Shown here: piece after piece, positions 36,208-45,633 of the stretch
Layout of the letters: each line of letters begins with the position of its first letter
Position numbering within the stretch: position 1 is the first letter of the stretch
NCBI GenBank assembly: GCA_017642895.1
Contig: JAEPON010000011.1
Span: 1-64,000 of the forward strand
DNA: 64,000 nt
From: Roseitalea sp.
GTDB lineage: Bacteria > Pseudomonadota > Alphaproteobacteria > Rhizobiales > Rhizobiaceae
Direction: 5' to 3'
The notes under the pieces: generated by a model
Seen by the model: only the letters and a program-made list of their open reading frames with translations
The model's database searches: none
Told to the model about the DNA's origin: nothing
Translations under genes and position numbers: made by a program

Positions 36208-38819
36208 GGGCGGGTCTCCTTCGTGTCGGGGAAGATGGGTGGAACGGGGTCGGTGGTGTCGGGAGTGTCGGTGTGCGGCTGCGCTGCGATGTCATCGATC
36301 TGGGCGGTGAGATCGCCGAGGCGGTCGAGATGCGCGCCGATCATCCGGTCGAGGTCTCGGTCGGCGGCGGGCACGTCGTCCGAAAGACGATCCGGGCCAG
36401 GCCAACCGTCGAGCAGGTCGGCGGCCCAATCCAACCCTTGGTCGCGGAACCAGCGCGCCGCGAAGCCAGGACCTTCGGGATCGGTGTCGATGTCAGCGCG
36501 GATTCGGTCTACCCGCTTCTGATCGGCGGGCGCCGATGTCGCGCAGAGCGCCAGTCCGACCGGGCCAAGGCCGAGTTCGAACAGCCGATTGCCGCGCTGG
36601 GACTGATAGTAATAGTCGCGTTTGGGAAACGCCCGCGCGATCAGGTCGATCTGGCGGTCGTTCAGTCCGAACCGTTCGTAGATCGCGCGCGATTGCGGTT
36701 CGATCGCCCGATCGTTGGGCAGGAAGATGCGGCTCGGACAGCTCTCGATCAGCGCCGGTGCGATCGTGGAGTTCTCGATGTCGGCGAGCGACTGGGTGGC
36801 GAAAACGACCGCAACGTTCTTTTTGCGCAGCGTCTTCAGCCATTCGCGGATGCGAGCGGCGAATAGCGGATCGTCGAGGAACAGCCAGGCCTCATCGAGG
36901 ATGAGCAGTGTCGGTCTGCCGTCGAAGCGCGCTTCGAGGCGATGGAACAGATAGGTGAGCACCGGGGCGACGAGGCCCTTGTGGTGCATCAGCTCTTCCA
37001 TCTCGAAATGCACCACATCACCCAGTGCGAGATCGTCGCGCGCGGCATCGAGCAGCCGCCCGAATGGACCTTCGAGCGTATAGGGTTGCAACGCCTGGCG
37101 CAGGGGATTGGACTGCAACAAGAGAGAAAGCCCGGTCAGGGTGCGTTCGGGTTTGGGCGCCGAACCGAGGCTCTTGATCGCGGTCCAGAGCGCATCCTTG
37201 ACGGGCGGCGTCACCTCGACGCCCTCATGAGCCAGAAGACCCGTCAGCCATTCAAGCGCGAAAGCCTGTTCGGCGCCGCGATCCGTGTGCACCAGTGGCT
37301 GGAAGGCGAGCCCGCCGTCGAGCGCCAGACCGAAGCTGGTACCGCCCATGGCGAGGATCGCCGCCCGCGCCGATTTGCCCTTGTCGAAGACAAAGACCTG
37401 GGCCTCGCGGTAGCGGCGGAACTGCAGCGCCAGCAGCGACAGCAGCACCGATTTGCCGGCGCCGGTCGGCCCGACGATCAGCGCATGGCCGACATCGCCG
37501 ACATGCAGGTCGAGCCGGAACGGAGTCGCGCCGCGGGTTTTTGCCGTGACCAGCGCCGGCGCGTCGTGATGGGCATTCTTTTGCGGTCCCGCCCAGACGG
37601 CCGAAACCGGCATCAAATGGGCAAGATTCAGCGTGTGCACGATCGGCTGGCGGACATTGGCATAGAGATGACCGGGCAGCGTGCCGAGCCAGGCATCGAC
37701 CGCGTTCAGGTTCTCTTCGATGGTTACGAAACCGCGCCCATTGATGACACGTTCGACGGCGCGGCGTTTGCGGTCGGCGACAGCCGGGTCTTGATCGTCG
37801 ACCGTGACGGCAATGGTGACATGGCCGAAGGCGACATCGTCAGCGCCCAGTTCCTGCAGCGCCTCGTCGGCGTCCATCGCCTTGTTGTCGGCATCGGTAT
37901 CGACGAGCGCAGATTCCTGGTTGAACATCACCTCGCGCAGGATCGCGCCGATCGATTTGCGTTTGGCGAACCACTGCCGGCGCAGCTTGCCCAGTTCACG
38001 GGTGGCCAGGGTTTTGTCGAGGCCGATCCAGCGGGTCGTCCACCGATAGGCGAAGCCGAGATCGTTCAGTTCATCGAAGATGCCGGGCACGGTCGCGTTG
38101 GGGAAACCCAGAACCGTCAGTGTGCGCAGATGCCGGTCGCCGAGCATCGGCTCGAGCCCGCCAATAAAGGGCGTGTCCGGCAGCACCGCGTCGAGATACA
38201 TGGGGATGTCGGGCGTCGCGACCGGATGCTCCTTAAGCGAAATCGTCCGGTGCAGAAAGGTGAGCGTCGCCTCATCGTCGAGCGGTTCGACGAAGGGCAG
38301 TATGGCGGTCAGCAGATCGATCGCCCGGTCGGTCTCGGTGATGAAGCTCTTGAGATGATCTCGGGCATCGACTGTTTTGGCTGATTTGTCAGTCGACTCG
38401 AAGAGCAGACCTTCGCCTTTGTGGGTGCGGTCTTCTGGCGGCAGCCAGGCCAAGGTCAGATGATACCGGCTCTCGAAATGCGTCCCTTCCGCTTCCAGAT
38501 CCCATTTGCGCTCCTGATCGAGGAGCCAGGACGCCGGATCGGGAAACGGCACTTCCTCATAGGGTGCGCTGGGAACGCGGGCGGCGTCGAAGAACAGGGT
38601 CCAGCCCGAGCCGAAGCGACGCAGCACATTGTTGAGCCGGGCCGAGACCGCGACCAGTTCAGCCTCTGTCGCGCTTTCAAGGTCCGGCCCGCGATAGCGG
38701 ATCGTGCGCTGGAACGACCCGTCCTTGTTGAGGACGACACCGGACGCGACCAAAGCCGCCCAGGGCAGATAGTCGGCAAGGCGGTCGGGTTTTAGGCGGT
38801 ACTCGGCAAGGTTCAGCAT
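36204..38819 (-). CDS. trbE: Conjugal transfer ATPase TrbE (VirB4-like)
   Basis: An 871-residue cytoplasmic-face ATPase of the type IV secretion system. The N-terminal half carries the CagE/TrbE/VirB domain (starting MLNLAEYRLKPDRLADYLPW). The C-terminal motor has Walker A GPTGAGKSVLL near 455 and Walker B LLILDEAWLFLDDPLF near 650. A start at 38819 is chosen by family length; the frame is open to 38924, and the ATG lies 4 bp after the trbD stop. Confidence 0.95.
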   Translation of the reverse strand: MLNLAEYRLKPDRLADYLPWAALVASGVVLNKDGSFQRTIRYRGPDLESATEAELVAVSARLNNVLRRFGSGWTLFFDAARVPSAPYEEVPFPDPASWLLDQERKWDLEAEGTHFESRYHLTLAWLPPEDRTHKGEGLLFESTDKSAKTVDARDHLKSFITETDRAIDLLTAILPFVEPLDDEATLTFLHRTISLKEHPVATPDIPMYLDAVLPDTPFIGGLEPMLGDRHLRTLTVLGFPNATVPGIFDELNDLGFAYRWTTRWIGLDKTLATRELGKLRRQWFAKRKSIGAILREVMFNQESALVDTDADNKAMDADEALQELGADDVAFGHVTIAVTVDDQDPAVADRKRRAVERVINGRGFVTIEENLNAVDAWLGTLPGHLYANVRQPIVHTLNLAHLMPVSAVWAGPQKNAHHDAPALVTAKTRGATPFRLDLHVGDVGHALIVGPTGAGKSVLLSLLALQFRRYREAQVFVFDKGKSARAAILAMGGTSFGLALDGGLAFQPLVHTDRGAEQAFALEWLTGLLAHEGVEVTPPVKDALWTAIKSLGSAPKPERTLTGLSLLLQSNPLRQALQPYTLEGPFGRLLDAARDDLALGDVVHFEMEELMHHKGLVAPVLTYLFHRLEARFDGRPTLLILDEAWLFLDDPLFAARIREWLKTLRKKNVAVVFATQSLADIENSTIAPALIESCPSRIFLPNDRAIEPQSRAIYERFGLNDRQIDLIARAFPKRDYYYQSQRGNRLFELGLGPVGLALCATSAPADQKRVDRIRADIDTDPEGPGFAARWFRDQGLDWAADLLDGWPGPDRLSDDVPAADRDLDRMIGAHLDRLGDLTAQIDDIAAQPHTDTPDTTDPVPPIFPDTKETRP

Positions 38820-38823
38820 CACG

Positions 38824-39096
38824 TCAAACCCCCAGATCGGGCCGTTGGCGGATATGCCGTGACAGGACCTCGACGAAGGCCGGGTCCTTACGTGTCGCCC
38901 AGACGGCGATCGCGTGCAGGACAATCCAGAGCACGATACCGGCGAGCCACAGGCGCAGGCCGAGGCCGATCGAGGCAGCGAGCGTGCCGTTCAAAATGGT
39001 GACGGCGCGCGGCGCGCCGGCGATCAGCACCGGTTCTGTCAGCGAGCGGTGCAACGGCACTTCATAGCCCGGAATGTCGGTCTTGCGGTCCATCAT
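38824..39096 (-). CDS. trbD: Conjugal transfer protein TrbD (VirB3-like)
   Basis: A 90-residue membrane protein that starts MMDRKTDIPGYEVPLHRSLT, the TrbD/VirB3 signature (GYEVPLHRSLTEP). Two adjacent hydrophobic segments lie at about 32-65. It sits between trbC and trbE as in all trb operons. Confidence 0.9.
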   Translation of the reverse strand: MMDRKTDIPGYEVPLHRSLTEPVLIAGAPRAVTILNGTLAASIGLGLRLWLAGIVLWIVLHAIAVWATRKDPAFVEVLSRHIRQRPDLGV

Positions 39097-39108
39097 CGAA
39101 GAGCCCCT

Positions 39109-39459
39109 TCAGGCGATCACCGCGCCGCCGGCGAACGAAAAGAAGGACAGGAAGAAGCTGGTCGCGGCAAAGGCGATCGACAGGCCGAAGACGATCTGGA
39201 TCAGCCGGCGGAAGCCGCCAGACATGTCACCGAAGGCCAGGCTCAGCCCGGTGATGATGATAATGATGACCGCGAAGATCTTGGCGACCGGGCCTTCGAT
39301 CGATTCCAGGATTTGCTGCAGCGGCCCTTCCCACGGCATGCCGGAGCCGGCGGCATGGACCGGCACGGCGAAGAGCACCGAAAAGGTGACGGCTTCGGCG
39401 GCCGTGGTCAGCGCAGTGCGCCAGGGCTTAGGTCGGGATGTACGGTGCGGATCGGTCAC
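39109..39459 (-). CDS. trbC: Conjugal transfer pilin TrbC (VirB2-like)
   Basis: A 116-residue pilin precursor with a long N-terminal signal (cleavage probably after VHAAG near residue 33) and two hydrophobic helices, KIFAVIIIIITGLSLAFGDM and GLSIAFAATSFFLSFFSFAG. It lies between trbB and trbD. Confidence 0.9.
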   Translation of the reverse strand: MTDPHRTSRPKPWRTALTTAAEAVTFSVLFAVPVHAAGSGMPWEGPLQQILESIEGPVAKIFAVIIIIITGLSLAFGDMSGGFRRLIQIVFGLSIAFAATSFFLSFFSFAGGAVIA

Positions 39460-39474
39460 GATGCGAAACCCTCT

Positions 39475-40458
39475 TCAGACGGTGTTGAGATGAACGGGAG
39501 CAAGCGGTTCGAGGCGATAGTCCTGACCGGAATCGAGACCGATCACGGCCGAGACGGTGCGCACCTTCCGGGCTGCGCCGCGGCCCTCGATAAAGACGAG
39601 CACATCGATGGCTTCGGCGATCAGCCGGCGCGGCACGGTCAGGACGGCTTCTTGGACAAGCTGTTCGAGCCGGTAGAGCCCGCCGCGGTCGGAATTGGCA
39701 TGCACGGTGGTGATCCCGCCGGGATGACCGGTGTTCCAGGCCTTGAGCATGTCGAGCGCTTCAGGTCCGCGCACCTCGCCGATAACGATCCGGTCGGGCC
39801 GCAGTCGCAAGGTCGAGCGGACGAGATCGGCAAGCGTCGCGACACCGGGTTTGGTGCGCAGACCGACGACATCGTCGGCGGCACATTGCAGTTCGCGCGT
39901 GTCCTCAAGGATGACGATGCGGTCGCCGGTCGGCGCAACCTCGGCCAGCAACGCGTTGACCAGAGTGGTTTTGCCTGAGCCCGTGCCGCCAACCACCACG
40001 ATGTTCTTGCGGTCGACGACCGCTTCGGACAGCACCCTGGCCTGGATCGGGCCCATGATCTGCGCGGTGACATAGTCAGACAGCGTGTAGATGACGTCAG
40101 CCGGCTTGCGGATCGCGAAACAGGGCGCGGGCGCCACTGGCGGCAGCAGGCCCTCGAACCGTTCGCCGGTCTCCGGCAGTTCAGCAGAGACGATGGGTGC
40201 GGCGTCGTGGACTTCGCCGCGCTGATGGCTGGCGACCAGCCGGACGATCCGTTCGGCCTCGGCGGCGCTGATCGCATGGCCGGTCGGGCTGCGCCCGTCA
40301 TCGGCGCGGTCGATCCAGAGTCTGCCGTCGGGATTGGCGAGGATATCGGTGACCGACGGGTCCTCGAGCGCGGCTTCGATGAGCGGGCCGAATGCTGTCA
40401 GCAGCATCTGGCGGCGGCGGGCACGGGCCTCGGCCACCAGCGGATGATCATCGCTCAT
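39475..40458 (-). CDS. trbB: Conjugal transfer ATPase TrbB (VirB11-like)
   Basis: A 327-residue hexameric traffic ATPase. Walker A is [15 protein letters not shown] near 172. The Asp box ILEDTRELQ, Walker [17 protein letters not shown] and the His box [13 protein letters not shown] follow in order. The start at 40458 overlaps the end of the upstream ribbon-helix-helix gene by 11 bp; the frame is open to 40776 without family similarity. Confidence 0.95.
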   Translation of the reverse strand: MSDDHPLVAEARARRRQMLLTAFGPLIEAALEDPSVTDILANPDGRLWIDRADDGRSPTGHAISAAEAERIVRLVASHQRGEVHDAAPIVSAELPETGERFEGLLPPVAPAPCFAIRKPADVIYTLSDYVTAQIMGPIQARVLSEAVVDRKNIVVVGGTGSGKTTLVNALLAEVAPTGDRIVILEDTRELQCAADDVVGLRTKPGVATLADLVRSTLRLRPDRIVIGEVRGPEALDMLKAWNTGHPGGITTVHANSDRGGLYRLEQLVQEAVLTVPRRLIAEAIDVLVFIEGRGAARKVRTVSAVIGLDSGQDYRLEPLAPVHLNTV

Positions 40459-41071
40459 GACTGGCCTCCTCTTCGAAGAGGTCGTCGTCCTCCGCTCCGA
40501 ACCAGTCGGGATCGATCTCCTCGTCATCCTCGAAAATGACAGGACGCAGCGGCGGCAGATCATCGTCGCCGGTGGGATTGGGTTCAGCGGATGATGCTGG
40601 CGGTGCCGATGGCGCGCGGTCCTGCTGGCGATCCATCGCGAAACTGTTGGCGGCAAAGAGATCCGGCTTCGTGTCGGCGATTGTCTCCAGGACTTCGCTG
40701 AGCAGATTGCTGTTCTGGGCAAGCCTGCGTCCGACTTGGGCGACGAACATCTCGAAGCGCTCGCGGCCGAGCGCATGGGCCGCGGCCTGATCGTCCTGCG
40801 GCAAGGGCGGCGTCACCGTCAGAAAATAGCGGATGAAAAGCGCCAGCGTCTCGACACCGATGCCGGTGCTGCGGTCGAGCCGGTCGAGCGCCCTCGTCAT
40901 CCGATCGAGCCGCCGGATCAGCGCTGCGGTCTGATTGTCCGGTTCGGGATTGAAGAACCGGTCCAGCGCCGCATTGACGATCGCCGACTTGTTGGCGCCA
41001 GGACGCTTTGCGATCAACGCCAGTTGGTCGGCAATAGGATCATCGAGATAGACATTGATGCGCGGCTTCAT
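40448..41071 (-). CDS. CopG-like ribbon-helix-helix protein of the tra/trb operon
   Basis: A 207-residue protein. The N-terminal ribbon-helix-helix (about 1-45) reads MKPRINVYLDDPIADQLALI and then NKSAIVNAALDRFF. A central helical region follows (about 50-140) and then an acidic tail (EDDEEIDPDWFGAEDDD). Genes of this type lie between traG and trbB in many rhizobial conjugative elements. A role in regulation or relaxosome assembly is inferred from position. Confidence 0.82.
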   Translation of the reverse strand: MKPRINVYLDDPIADQLALIAKRPGANKSAIVNAALDRFFNPEPDNQTAALIRRLDRMTRALDRLDRSTGIGVETLALFIRYFLTVTPPLPQDDQAAAHALGRERFEMFVAQVGRRLAQNSNLLSEVLETIADTKPDLFAANSFAMDRQQDRAPSAPPASSAEPNPTGDDDLPPLRPVIFEDDEEIDPDWFGAEDDDLFEEEASHER

Positions 41072-41075
41072 CGGC

Positions 41076-43133
41076 TCAGAACTCCGGCATCAGGTCGGGC
41101 TTGCGACCGTCGTTGTTAATTGCATGGGCACGCTGGACCGCACGGGTCTGCGCGCGTGCCTGGTCCTTCGATCGGCTCAGCGCATCGGCCTTGTCCGTCC
41201 CGCCCTCGAAATCATCATCGAGAAGCGCGATATCGGCAGCCGGGTTGGGTTCAGGGGGCGTCCGGTCATGGTCGAACAGAAGCGGCTCGCGCTTTAGCCC
41301 GCCTTCGTCACCGGCGGTCTCGGCCAGATGATCGGCGATCACCTGATGTTGCAGCTTGCGGCTGACGCGTTTGCGGTTGCGCAGCCAGTCATCGTTGCGC
41401 GCCGTTGGTGCGTCCGGATAGGCGCTGTCATGATCGAGCGGCGGCGCCGGTAGGCAGCGGATCGTGAAATTGGCGTCCTCATAGTAGCGCAGCTTTCTGG
41501 CCCGGATCGGTTTGTGACCGGCCAGCATAACCAGCGCGTCCGTGTCGGCGAGCTGCATGACTTCGCCCGGCGTCAGAAGCGGCCGTGCCGTCTCCTGGCG
41601 CGACACCATCACATGGGCAAGCCAGGGCGCCAGGCGATGGCCGGCATAGTTCTTTTGCGAGCGTAGTTCGGTCGCCGTTCCCAACGCATCGGAAATCCGC
41701 TTCGCTGTCCGGTCGTCATTGGTGGCGAACGCGACCCTGACATGGGCGTTGTCGAGGATCGCATTGTTCGGCCCGTAGGCCTTGTCGATCTGGTTGAGCG
41801 ACTGGGCAATCAGGAAGGCGCGGATGCCATAGCCGGCCATGAAGGCCATCGCCGTCTCGAAGAAGTCGAGACGCCCCAGCGCCGGAAACTCGTCCAGCAT
41901 CATCAGCAGAGGATGATCGGGCACACCGTCGTCCTTCGCCGACGGCAGCGTCTCAGTCAGGCGCCGTCCGATTTGGTTGAGGATCAGCCGGATCAGCGGC
42001 TTGGTCCGCGAAATGTCGGACGGCGGCACGACCAGATAGAGCGACACCGGCCGGTCGGCATGCTTCAGATCGGCGATCCGCCAGTCACATTGCGATGTGG
42101 TCTCGGCGATGATCGGATCGCGATAGATCTCGAGGAACGACATCGCCGTCGAGACGACGCCCGACAGTTCGTTCTCGGACTTGTTGAGCATCTCGCGGGC
42201 GATCGAGGCGATCTCGGGATGGACCTTGGGGTCTTCGCGCGTGCCCAGATGATTGGTCGTCAACATGACGCGCAGGGTCGCTTCGATCGTGCGTCTCGGA
42301 TTGGCGAGGAAGGTCGCGACCCGTGACAGCGTCTTGTCCTCTTCCGCATACAGCACGTGCAGGATTGCTCCGGTCAAAAGCGAATGGCCGGTCTTCTCCC
42401 AGTGATTGCGCTTCTCGAGCGCCCCTTCCGGGTCGACTAGGATATCGGTGATGTTCTGGACATCGCGCATCTCGTGGGGCCCCTTGCGGACCTCCAGCAA
42501 CGGATTGTAATTCGCCGATCTCGGATCGGTCGGGTTGAAGAGCAAGCAATAGGAAAAGCGCGACCGCCAGCCCGCCGTGATCTGCCAGTTCTCGCCCTTG
42601 ATGTCGTGGACGACCGCCGAGCCGGTCCAGCTCAGAAGCGTCGGGACGACAAGACCCACGCCTTTGCCCGATCGGGTCGGCGCGAAGGCCAGCACATGCT
42701 CCGGCCCGTCATGGCGCAGATAGCTCCGTTCCGTCCGCCCCAGAAACACGCCGGCATCGCCAAGTAGGCCCGATCGGCAGATATCGCGATCGTTCGCCCA
42801 TTGCGCCGAGCCATAGGTCGTGACGGTCTTTGATTGCCGTGCCCGCCACAGCGAACCGACCACCGCCGTCGCCGTCCCGAGCACGCCGCCGCCAGCCGCC
42901 AGCATGCCCGCATCGCGGAACACGTCCGGTGCATAGCTCTCATAGGCATACCACCATTCGAACAATCGCCACGGGGCATAGATCGGCATGCCGAACGCAG
43001 ACGCGAACGGCTCGCCCAAGCCTTCCTGATAGCCCAGCCGTTGCGCCGCCCACTGGGTCGATGCCCACAAGGTCCCGGTGATCGTTCCGGTCACTATGGC
43101 CGCCTGGCCGATCAGAAGCGTGGTGGGTTGCAT
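41076..43133 (-). CDS. traG: Type IV coupling protein TraG (VirD4-like)
   Basis: A 685-residue ATPase that couples the relaxosome to the secretion channel. Two N-terminal membrane segments lie at about 7-25 and 77-95. Walker A is APTRSGKGVGLVVPT near 150, and Walker B is LLMMLDEFPALGRLDFFE near 412. The C-terminal tail is charged. The gene starts the minus-strand operon; GGAGACC lies just before the ATG. No relaxase gene follows upstream; VOC and sugar genes come instead. Confidence 0.94.
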   Translation of the reverse strand: MQPTTLLIGQAAIVTGTITGTLWASTQWAAQRLGYQEGLGEPFASAFGMPIYAPWRLFEWWYAYESYAPDVFRDAGMLAAGGGVLGTATAVVGSLWRARQSKTVTTYGSAQWANDRDICRSGLLGDAGVFLGRTERSYLRHDGPEHVLAFAPTRSGKGVGLVVPTLLSWTGSAVVHDIKGENWQITAGWRSRFSYCLLFNPTDPRSANYNPLLEVRKGPHEMRDVQNITDILVDPEGALEKRNHWEKTGHSLLTGAILHVLYAEEDKTLSRVATFLANPRRTIEATLRVMLTTNHLGTREDPKVHPEIASIAREMLNKSENELSGVVSTAMSFLEIYRDPIIAETTSQCDWRIADLKHADRPVSLYLVVPPSDISRTKPLIRLILNQIGRRLTETLPSAKDDGVPDHPLLMMLDEFPALGRLDFFETAMAFMAGYGIRAFLIAQSLNQIDKAYGPNNAILDNAHVRVAFATNDDRTAKRISDALGTATELRSQKNYAGHRLAPWLAHVMVSRQETARPLLTPGEVMQLADTDALVMLAGHKPIRARKLRYYEDANFTIRCLPAPPLDHDSAYPDAPTARNDDWLRNRKRVSRKLQHQVIADHLAETAGDEGGLKREPLLFDHDRTPPEPNPAADIALLDDDFEGGTDKADALSRSKDQARAQTRAVQRAHAINNDGRKPDLMPEF

Positions 43134-43405
43134 GGTCTCCGAGCCTGGTTCGAGTGTTCGAATTCGGCGTCAGGAGACAAAGGAGGGAGGATTCGTTCAA
43201 GTGAACGGGCGTCAACGACTGTACTCGTGCATCATCATAGAAACCTTCGTATCAACTTCCGTAGATTTCATTCAACGCCTGTGTTGCTCATGACAAATTG
43301 TTACAATTAACGGCGCCTTTTTATTATTCAAATAGACGTAAAACAATCAGCATTTTTGGAAATCAAAATGAATGCAATTAAACTTTGATAACTCCAAATT
43401 CGCAT

Positions 43406-43900
43406 TTATTTTCTATGAGATTGCATTATTTCATATGAATGAGAGTATATTTCAATTACATTTCCAAAAGGATCAGAGCAATAACACATCAAAGAGCCGT
43501 CCAGCGCTAACCGTTCTTCCCAAAAGTCCGATAGTAGCTGCCCACCAGATTCTACAATCGTGCCGGCAAGGCCCCTCACGTCGGGATCGGTGACGCAAAT
43601 ATGAAAAAAGCCACCACGCCAAAACTCTACGATTTCAGTCCTCGCCTCGTAACCTGGATCGACTGGCTGAAAGAGTTCGAACCCTACGCCGTTTCCGGAT
43701 GCCAAATGTGCTTGTCTCAGGTGTCGGAGGCGAGGACCAAGAACGTCTGCGGCCTGTGGACCATTGGGTCGGTCGAGTTTGATATCCCTTGGCCCGCTTA
43801 TGAGAACAAATCCTAGGACATTTTGGTACCACTTTATGGCCGATATGATGTCAGGCACGCAAACACCTATGTGGTTGATTGGCTTAGGCGACAGTTTCAT
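43406..43900 (-). CDS. VOC-superfamily protein (glyoxalase/bleomycin-resistance fold)
   Basis: A 164-residue protein with the paired beta-alpha-beta modules of the vicinal-oxygen-chelate fold. Likely metal ligands are H10 (INHIGV), the histidine in GGFFHICV and the glutamate in FGNVIEIYS. It could be a lyase, epimerase or dioxygenase acting on a catabolic intermediate; the sequence does not decide. A good ribosome-binding site, GGGAGGGAAC, precedes the ATG at 43900. A palindrome at 44029 of the LacI type lies 128 bp upstream, so it probably belongs to the adjacent regulon. Confidence 0.8.
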   Translation of the reverse strand: MKLSPKPINHIGVCVPDIISAIKWYQNVLGFVLISGPRDIKLDRPNGPQAADVLGPRLRHLRQAHLASGNGVGFELFQPVDPGYEARTEIVEFWRGGFFHICVTDPDVRGLAGTIVESGGQLLSDFWEERLALDGSLMCYCSDPFGNVIEIYSHSYEIMQSHRK

Positions 43901-44028
43901 ACCGGTTCCCTCCCTAGTTCGATTGTGCCGACCGCACTGATTGTTCGGAAGGCAGGTAACGCATTGCGATTCAGCCGCCATTGAAACGGTCATGCCATAG
44001 GGCGTTGATCGAAATGCAATATCGCGGT

Positions 44029-44044
44029 CTGCATAGCTTTGCAA
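44029..44044. promoter_or_regulatory. Putative LacI operator 1 (VOC gene)
   Basis: CTGCATAGCTTTGCAA matches the palindrome TTGCATAGCTATGCAA at 14 of 16 positions. It lies in the divergent gap between the VOC gene and the sugar ABC operon. The gap 43901-44249 holds this site, operator 2 and no gene. Confidence 0.6.
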
Positions 44045-44142
44045 ACTTTTGTCACTCTCGCCCTGTGAACGACTACTCAATCCATATGAGGCTCCTGACT
44101 TCGCTCATTTGGGCGGTTTTCCCGCGAATTCGGCGCCCAGTG

Positions 44143-44177
44143 TTGACACAAGAAGTCATTTTTGCATAGCATTGCAA
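44143..44177 (+). promoter_or_regulatory. Promoter with LacI operator 2 for the CUT1 sugar ABC operon
   Basis: TTGACA at 44143-44148 is a perfect -35 hexamer. The operator TTGCATAGCATTGCAA at 44162-44177 (14 of 16 matches to the consensus) covers the place of the -10 box, so binding would block transcription. The binding-protein gene starts 73 bp downstream. Confidence 0.65.
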
Positions 44178-44249
44178 TTGGTGCTCAGGCTGTATAGCTT
44201 GTCGCCAAAGAGCGTTCACAAATTGGACCCAATGCCGAGGGAGGAGCCT

Positions 44250-45521
44250 ATGGCAATCACATCACAATCGCGTTCGCAACTGGCGGGCGCTGCAGTTCTT
44301 TTTGGATCCCTTTGCATAGCTAGCCAAAGTGCCGGCGCTCAGGAGTTGGAACTGATGCACTTTTGGACGTCGGGTGGAGAAGCTGCCGCCATGAATGTCA
44401 TCAAGGAAGCTGCTGAGGAGGAAGGAATCGAATGGCGCGATGCGGCGGTAGCCGGCGGTAGCGGCATGAATGCATTTCAGGTTCTTCAGTCTCGCGTTGC
44501 GGCTGGTAATCCACCGGCTGCAATGCAGATGCACGGAGCGCAGATTCATCAGTATGCCGAAGCTGGCCTGCTGATCGATCTGTCCGATGTTGCAACAAGT
44601 GAGGAGTGGCGGGAGGTGATCGATCCAAATCTGCTCCGCTACGCTGAGTTCGATGGATCTTGGGTGGGTATCCCCTTCAACATCCACAGGCCAAATTATG
44701 TGTGGGCCAACAAGGAGATCATGGACCGTTATGGCGGTAACGTGCCTGACAACTGGAACAAGTTCTTCGAATTAGGCGACAGAATGAAAGCCGATGGTAT
44801 CATACCGCTGGCGTCTGGTGGCCAACCTTGGCAAGACCTTTTGCTCTGGGAATTGGTGCTGTTGGGAGATCAAGGACAGGATTTTCATCGCCGGGCGTTG
44901 ATTGAGCAGGATGTCTCCGCCATCGACAGCCAAGAAATGAGAGCGGCGTTCGAAACGTTTCGAAAAGTGCTCGATTACACCGATCCTAATCGCGCAAACC
45001 GTGACTGGAACCTTGCAACCTCGATGGTTATGAACGGCGACGCGGCAATGCAAGTCATGGGTGATTGGGCGCTTGGCGAGTTCATTAGCGCCGGATTGGA
45101 GGCCGGCAGCGACTACATCTGTGAGGCGAGCCCAGGCACCGACGGAATGTACGTCTGGAACGCCGACTTCTGGGGCTTTTTCAAGGGTCTCGGTGAGGAC
45201 GGGGTCGAGGGACAGAGAACTCTCGCGACACTGACAATGTCTGCAGATGTACAAGAGCAGTTCAACGTCCTGAAGGGATCAATCCCTGCTCGGACGGACA
45301 TCGAAGCCAACCAGTTTACGCCGTGCGGTCAACAGGGCATCGCGGATCGCGCCGCGGCGCTGGAGGCCGGAACCATGGTTGCGTCCTTTGCCCAGAATTC
45401 GGCTCAGCCAACAGATGTCCGGGGCGTCTATGAAGATGTTGTGACTCAGTTTGTTGGCAATCCCGCAATGACGGCCGACCAAGCCGTGTCGCAGATTCTA
45501 GACGGGTTACGTTCGCTCTGA
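44250..45521 (+). CDS. Sugar ABC transporter substrate-binding protein (CUT1 family)
   Basis: A 423-residue periplasmic protein. The signal peptide runs to about residue 30 (SQSAGAQE). The mature protein begins LELMHFWTSGGEAAAMNVIK, the SBP_bac_1 pattern of glucose/mannose-type binding proteins; WNADFWGFFKG and MTADQAVSQILDGL near the C-terminus also fit. A ribosome-binding site GGGAGGAG precedes the ATG. It is the first gene of an importer operon and lies behind a LacI-type operator. The substrate is probably a cyclitol or its glycoside, by context only. Confidence 0.9.
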   Translation: MAITSQSRSQLAGAAVLFGSLCIASQSAGAQELELMHFWTSGGEAAAMNVIKEAAEEEGIEWRDAAVAGGSGMNAFQVLQSRVAAGNPPAAMQMHGAQIHQYAEAGLLIDLSDVATSEEWREVIDPNLLRYAEFDGSWVGIPFNIHRPNYVWANKEIMDRYGGNVPDNWNKFFELGDRMKADGIIPLASGGQPWQDLLLWELVLLGDQGQDFHRRALIEQDVSAIDSQEMRAAFETFRKVLDYTDPNRANRDWNLATSMVMNGDAAMQVMGDWALGEFISAGLEAGSDYICEASPGTDGMYVWNADFWGFFKGLGEDGVEGQRTLATLTMSADVQEQFNVLKGSIPARTDIEANQFTPCGQQGIADRAAALEAGTMVASFAQNSAQPTDVRGVYEDVVTQFVGNPAMTADQAVSQILDGLRSL

Positions 45522-45539
45522 TTGTCTGCGGGAAGTGTC

Positions 45540-45569
45540 GGCGCCGAGCCAGCTTTGCTGCTCGGCGCC
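45540..45569 (+). repeat. Intercistronic hairpin between binding protein and permease
   Basis: GGCGCCGAGC (45540-45549) pairs perfectly with GCTCGGCGCC (45560-45569) around a 10-nt loop. There is no T tract. A stable hairpin after the first gene of an importer operon usually protects the binding-protein message from 3' decay and partly stops readthrough. Confidence 0.65.
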
Positions 45570-45633
45570 TGATCGTCCGCAGCGGGACCCATAAAGAGAT
45601 CTCCACCGGATCGCGATTAGAGCAGCAGGCGCA

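Noticed and set aside
43195..43206. Short palindrome GTTCA-AG-TGAAC upstream of traG
   Set aside because: A single 5-bp-arm palindrome is expected by chance and has no second copy nearby.
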